Source: Cephalothrix spiralis
Lineage: Eukaryota > Nemertea > Palaeonemertea > Archinemertea > Cephalotrichidae
DNA length: 11,034 bases
Assembly: GCA_032353305.1 (NCBI GenBank)
Contig: JAUCNG010383926.1
Coordinates: forward strand, 1-11,034
Direction of reading: 5' to 3'
Position numbers and translations under genes: made by a program. Below, piece by piece: positions 1-6,700 of this stretch (positions are counted from its first letter, which is position 1; every line of letters begins with the position of its first letter). Under the pieces are notes generated by a model, which did not search any database, was not told the origin of the DNA, and worked only from the letters and a program-made list of their open reading frames with translations.

Positions 1-599
1 TTCCATCCCACAAATAGATTTTCGGCTTACAAAAAGAGATTAATGTCAAAACTTTCAGTTAAAATAAAAAAATTATTTAAAAAAATATTAGGGAAAAACT
101 ATTTATAAATCACAAAATTCGTAATAGCCTTGTTTTTACGTATATGAGTTTGTCGTTTTACAGTAATTGGTCTATGATTAGACAACCGGGGTATCGGGGT
201 AAAATAGGGCAGATGAATTCAAATAATAGATCATTAATCGATGGAAGTCCGCATTTAATCGTTTTTGATTCAAATACAACCGTAGTGTAATGAATTTGCG
301 TGAGGTAATAGCTCAGTGGAAGCGCGCCAGTCTTTACTATTCTGTACATCTGAAGTTCGGGTGTTCGATCCCCATCAAAATCAGAATGGCTTTTTATTAT
401 TCTTCAAATAATAAGGTTATAAATTGTTGATTACACCTCTTGGATCTTTAAGCTAGATAAACCTAAATAATTTATTTATTGCATCGATCTAAAATGGTAT
501 ATCCTGCAGCTCTCTAAATCTATGGACTACTGATTAATTTTTTAGAAAAGCCGAATTTTATTGAAAATAAAAATATCTTGTTTCGTTTCTTTCGTTCAG
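1..599 (+). other. Upstream intron sequence of the GMC gene
   Basis: AT-rich sequence before the first visible exon. No frame here encodes the expected FAD-binding GxGxxG region of a GMC enzyme, so the N-terminal exons are further upstream. The only recognisable content is a decayed tRNA-like unit at about 302-380. Confidence 0.6.
302..380 (+). pseudogene. Decayed tRNA-like sequence (tRNA pseudogene or SINE head)
   Basis: An A-box-like TAGCTCAGTGG (309-319) is followed about 40 nt later by a B-box-like TGTTCGATCCC (362-372). A GCGCGCC stretch lies between them, as in tRNA-Ala/Arg-type tRNAs. No clean acceptor stem or anticodon arm pairs, and the spacing is too long, so it is not a functional tRNA. 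A SINE head is possible, but no tail or target duplication was seen. Confidence 0.5.
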
Positions 600-789
600 A
601 AATGTTGGATTCCAAGAGGAAAGGTGTTGGGCGGTAGCAGTGCTGTAAATTCCATGGTTTATCAAAGGGGCAGCAGGAAAGACTTTGATGATTGGCGAAA
701 ATTAGGAGCAGATGGGTGGGGTTATGAAGACGTGTTACCATATTTTATGAAATCTGAGAAAGCTCATGATGAGAACTTATTGTACTCAG
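600..789 (+). CDS. GMC oxidoreductase, first exon in window (signature 1)
   Basis: Encodes residues 1-63 plus the first base of 64. The acceptor is ttcgttcag at 591-599 and the donor is G|GTATGA at 790. It opens in phase 0 with [20 protein letters not shown], the GMC signature 1 region that contacts FAD, and ends with DENLLYSG. There is no ATG before the motif in this frame, so this is an internal exon and not the gene start. Reading through the donor meets a stop at 831-833. Confidence 0.92.
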
Positions 790-3700
790 GTATGACAACA
801 AATAGTGCACTGCTTCAAGAGTTCCTCCAGTAAATCATTGTATTGCTGATCAGTGATCATTATGTAACGAGGTTTACTTCGTTCTTGAGGAACTGAGTTG
901 AACTCAGGTTTGAACTGAATTAAGTCGTTAGGCCTAATAACAATCAGCATATATTTTATTCTTCAATCATCATAATGTAACACTGTCTGGCCGAAGCCAA
1001 AAGATCTTGGCCGAAGCCAAGAGATCTGAGTTTAGGAGGAATCTCCCCACTATTTATACTGACACAATATTGAGCTATTTTTAACATTACGTTTATATTA
1101 AACGTTTCACTCGCCTACACTCCTATGACGTTGACGACGCACGAACGAACGTCATACTACTATAATTAGGTTTTCCCAAAGCTATTAATAAATCGAAAGT
1201 AAAGAACTCAATACTCAACATATTAATTATCTTTTAAAGTTTACTCAATGTTTAGGGATAACCCAAAATACCGCCCTCAAAAGCAATTACCCCAGTCTTA
1301 ATTCTTTCGCTATTCAAAATTCACCAAAGGCAACAACTTTTAAGGTCTGCGAAAATCAGAGCACTATTCATAAATCGATCCCAGCCGGTCCCTTAGATAT
1401 ATTAAGTGGCAATAAAACAGCTGATAATCTTATTGTTTTACTATAATACTTTCTTAGCTTTTATGGAGAAAGTACAAAATGTAAGACGAGGTGGCCGAGT
1501 GGTTAAGGCGATGTACTGCTAATCCATTACGTTCTACGTGCATGGGTTCGAATCCCATCCTCGTCGAATCTTTTCCTAAATCCGTCTAGAGGGGAGTCAT
1601 ACTAACAGCGTATATTTTATTGTCTTAGATCATTAACATTTATTCACAATCGCCCTGGTCACGAAGTCCTTAGGATTTTATCACACATTGCACTAAACTA
1701 TGAAGTACAGACAGAGTCTTTAACTTTGGTTCCGCATGCCTCCGGTGGCTTGATCTAAGAACACTGCTACCGAGGTGCAAATCACTTACATTTTGGGTGT
1801 ACAGTAATAAAAATAATAATTATTAATAATTATTAATTATTATTAATAAAAGTTAATAAAATTAATAAAAGTTATAAAAGTTAATAAAATTAATAAAAAA
1901 TAATAAAAATTAATAAAAAATAATAAAAAATAATAAAAATTAATAAATATTAATAATTATTTAATAATTAATAATAATTAATTGCTTGTACAGTAATAAA
2001 CCGAAGTGATTTGCCCCTCGACTGCTACTTAAGACAATACGCTCTACAATTTCTATAGACTGTGGAAAAGGAAAAATAACAATTACATTGCGATTTATTA
2101 CTTGTAATTGGACTAAATACAAATATCTATTGTTGTCTAAGAGCTGATCAGAGCTCTGGGTGGAGACTGTTCAATAACGATATTGAGTGGAGAATAAATT
2201 GCAGCAGTGTGACATTTTACACACATTGAAGAGCTACAAACAATGTTACTCAATGAGATACTGCAAAAAATATTTGTTTTTCACATTTTCTTTATTTCCA
2301 GGGTACCATGGTGATAGTGGACCCATGCATGTTACCATACAAAAACACACTCCATTAGCGATTACCATATTAGCTGCTGCCAAAGATCTAAAATATCCAT
2401 TTACTGATAATAATGGCCAAGACCAAGAAGGTAATTTAGAAAAGAGATAGAGCAAATTGAAATAAAACCACTTTTGAGTGTTGAGCCGCTCCGCTAACCT
2501 TTTGGGCTATTTTGCAATTTTTGCTAATGTTTAAAAAAACCTAATACTTCATTATGTATTAAGTTTATGATAGTATATAGATAACCCTCGGGATATAGAG
2601 AATATTGATTTCCAGTGACCAGTTGCATATCCATTTCCCGAGGGTATAATTTTATATTTAAATTGCCAATCAGAATAACTTTTTATCTTAAAAAACAATT
2701 CATTTTTATTAATCTCTCAGATCCGATATCGATATCATACGCGACATGCATGCATTGCACTCGCAGACAGTACTCTACTTCAACATCTAGCGAGACAAAA
2801 CGTAAATCAAATATTTCATGGCGGGAGTGATTTGAAGAAAATACAGACTGATCATGTGACTCATTTGAACCTGTGAAATGCCCAGAAATTTAATAGTCTA
2901 TTTATACTAAAACAAACTTTATTATACAACGGTCAGCTATTTTTGGGGTTTTAAAAATGGGTGAAAAGTGGTATGGACCGTGGTATAAAAAGGTTATAGA
3001 GCTACATCAATTGTTAATATTTAACTATTTCTTTTTTGGTAGGATTCATGTTTACTCAGGCAACTATTGATACCCACGGCAAGCGTTCCAGTGCATCACA
3101 TGCGTATTTATTCCCAGTCATGAGTAGACAAAACTTACACGTTGTGATTCAAGCCCATGTATCAAAGGTAAGCAGATTTTGCAATAGTACGGAAGAAAAT
3201 AGTCAAACAATCTTAACGTTTGCCTCGTGCTGTTATAATATCAATTTAGTTTACATATACTGGCTATAGTTTGAAAATTATATTTTCGACAGAAAAAATC
3301 TTAAAGATAAAAACACGTCGAGTAATCAGTGCCGTCAATAGTTTACGAGTCTTCCGCAGTTTCAAATCTAAATTACAGTGGCGCTACTAGTCATCGATCA
3401 TGACGATCAAAAAATTAAGTCATTTTATATGAAAAAACATAACTCTTTACTATCGGTTTTGCACATATCGGAAAAATTCTTTCAAGGGATTGGTCGTTGG
3501 CTGTCTAAAACTGGTTGTTTTCATTTACCGTATAAAAAACAATTCTCCGCTATTCTAAAAAAAGCACTCTCGTAAGCAATAGTACACTATGTGACATACG
3601 ATAACTTGCCATTGAACCTTTTTCTTCTTCCGATTCTTAAAAACAAGCGCGTTTGCACCTGCGGCGGGCATTGTATGGTATTTATCGATAGGGCTGTTTA

Positions 3701-6700
3701 AAACGCTAAAATTAAGAAATATAAACTTGCTTCTTGATTTGAGCCAATACAGACGGTTGTAGCTCAAAAGCAGAGGCAGTTGTTGAAGTGATAATACAGC
3801 AAGTGATAAAAAACTCTCCAAAACTGAAGAGCAACCTTTCGAGAAAAAATTTTAAAGTCATAAAAGTATTATAAAAAACTCCTTTCTTCAGATTCTTATA
3901 GAAAATAATACAGCAGTAGGTGTTCAATACATCAAACGGGGGAAAACGTTTACAGTAAAAGCTCGAGATGAAGTCGTTATTTCAGCAGGTGCAATTGGAT
4001 CACCACAACTTCTTATGCTCTCAGGAATTGGTCCAAAGAAAGAGTTAGAAAAGCACGGGGTAAGTCCAATGTTCCAATACTGTATGTAAATATTATGATG
4101 CCAAAAGTTAAGAAGAAGAAAAAATAGAACCAAGAACCATATTTATATTATATTGATCACTGCCTATAGCTAGTATTAGTGAAAATGTGTTCCTCTTTTA
4201 ATATAATGTTTCATTGTTGCATTTGAAACAACGATAATATCACAATATTTCAGGTCTCTTACAAAAAGCTTAAAATATCTTAAAGGTACAATCTTAAAAT
4301 AGTCGTGGTCCCTTAGTCTCCATTGCAGGGTCGGCACAATTCAAATATTTTATAGAGCACGTTTATAGTTGGCTTCGAATGCGATAGCTGTTCATTGGTC
4401 ACGTGTTTATAATCGCACTGGTGGCGCGCGATGTAAATTGATAATTGTTTTGAATTGTATACTAATCGAAGACAACGGGGGAGGCAACGCTCTTGTATTA
4501 AATATTACTGTACGAGGAGTCGTGGCTTCGATCTGAAATACTCGAAATTCCATTCGACCTTCGGTGCTAATGCACCTTTAACTAAATATTGTTCTTCATA
4601 TATATTAAGTGTAGAGCCAATCCACTGGCAACAGAACTCAAGTCCAACAAGCAATTTGCAAAAGCTTTTGATCATAAAATTTACGGATCTTCTTCAGACG
4701 ACGACGGGGGAGGCAGCGCTCTTGTATAATAATATTACTGTACGGGGAGTCGTGGGTTCGATCTGAATTACTTGAAATTCCACATTTAACTAAATATTGT
4801 TCTTCATATTTTTAGATCGATGTTATTGCCGATCTTCCCGTAGGAAGAGGTCTCCAAGATCATGTTGGAGTTTATGGTCCTGAAATACTAATCAAAAAAC
4901 ATACTGATATAGGACCAGATGATTATGATAATCACATGGATAATCTAATGCATAAAGTTTTCGGAGCTGGTAAGTGATAAGCTTAAATTAAATATGCCCA
5001 TGCGCGTCATTGGTCATGTTCCGTTAAAAAGAGGACCCAAAAGAAAATTTGCGCATCCAACGGAATTGCTATTTTTGAAGTTTGAACGTAAGCGTAGTTA
5101 CTGCGATATAACTGTAATCAATGAAAATTAACGATGAATGTTCATCAGAATTTAGCTCATAGAATATCCTAATCAGAAAATTCATCGATAATAGCTAGGT
5201 GACAAATATTTACGAAATCTCACATGTATACATATGCGCGGGGGGGGGTCAATGCCCTTCGTTAATGGAAAAATGGCAAGGTATGTAGCATGTATATAAA
5301 AATGGCCATTTTTCGCTATCGGAAACGGAAAAATCAAGAGAAAAAACTTTCGGAAACTGAAAAATCGAGAAAATCGTGAACGTAAAAAGGCTCAAAATTC
5401 ACATATAGGCATGACCCCCTCACGTATAGGAAAGGGCCCTGAAGGGTTTAGCGTGATGCGTGAAACACTTTTACCGTAAGGTAATGAAGGGGTCACGCAA
5501 AAAATCGTATTTAGGCGTGAAGCGACTCTTTGTTTAGTGTGCCTTTTCAGGGCCTCATAGGATAGGCGACGGACGTTCATCTGAATATCCCCGAATTATC
5601 AAAACAAAGCCGGAAGTAGAAGTATTTGATGTTCACGTGACCATAAAAACAGAAAACGTTTTCCAACGCGGACTTTTTTATATGTTTGACTTTAAAACGA
5701 TGTGTGATTAATAATAGCGAGATGCCCTCTTAATAATAAAGTGCGTAAAATATATAAACGATCACTGCACTGGTGATAGATTATGTGCAGCTGAGGGTAA
5801 ATTAAGAACTTAATATAATATTTTTTCTTAATTTAAAGGAATAATGTCCAGTCCAGTTGGGATTGAAGGAAGTGCATTTTTGAGAACGGATATGCAACCA
5901 GAAAGTAACCAGTATCCTGATTTCCATGTATTGTTTATGGCAAGACTCTTAGGAAATGGGAAAAATGGAGATGATTTTAAAGACCTTTTCGGATTCAATG
6001 ATAAGGTTTGTACGAACTTTTAACGTCATTATTGCTGTATTATAGAAGAAATTCAGTTTTACGCCGCTAGGGGCTGAAAAATGACGCCATGAGATCATAT
6101 AAATATCTGAGATCATATAAATATCATTTGCATATAACATTATACTCTTCATTAGCTTTTATAGACAAGGGTGGATGATGGACACTCATATCATTTCAAT
6201 TCTTATATTGAATTGAAAAGTAATTTAAATTGAAATCAAAAAGAACTTTCTATTTTTAATTGAAAAATAAATTTAATTGAAATCAAAAAAGACAAAAGAT
6301 AATATATTTTCCAGTTAAGTTATATAAAAGGTCAATTGGCGTATCAAATGTCAAAAATAAAACATATGACTGCCCATCATCAGTAGATTGAGGAATTTTG
6401 AGACACAAATTCTTTTTTTATTTTTTTATATTTGATATCCAACTTTTTTGCAACTCTGGGTTGGCTTTTTGGTCTCTGCAACTGTCTAAAAAACTAACTT
6501 TTATGGGACCGAAAGTGTTAGGGCCGAAAATGTTGGGGCCGAAAGTGTACTGGGGCCGAAAATGTACTGGGGCCGAAAATGTTGCAGGCGAAAGTGTTGG
6601 GCCCGAAAAGTCCTGCTCCCATAAGAATAACTGTGTACTTAAATATTGATTGTTCTTTTCTTAGATATGGGCATATCATTACAGCAAACCGTATGGTACT

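Larger units (their letters stand above)
6006..6664 (+). other. Intron 6, repeat-rich
   Basis: 659-bp GT-AG intron. It contains a two-copy 18-bp repeat (6090-6125), a two-copy degenerate AT-rich unit offset by 47 bp (6211-6240 and 6258-6290, aattgaaaa...ttgaaatcaaaaa), and the GGGCCGAAAATGT minisatellite. No RNA gene or exon seen. Confidence 0.6.

Noticed and set aside
158-349. Minus-strand 63-codon frame upstream
   Set aside because: Overlaps the tRNA-like unit and lacks any family motif; AT-driven open frame.
790-833. Read-through of the first exon past its donor ([14 protein letters not shown])
   Set aside because: A GT donor in the right phase joins perfectly to the 2302 exon; the extension has no family match and ends in a stop.
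3740-3790. A-box-like GGTTGTAGCTCAAAAGCAGAGG in intron 3
   Set aside because: No B box at the right spacing and no cloverleaf, so not called a tRNA.
6398-6649. 83-codon frame with repeated [10 protein letters not shown]
   Set aside because: The protein pattern is produced by the intronic minisatellite read in one frame; it lies between two clear splice sites.
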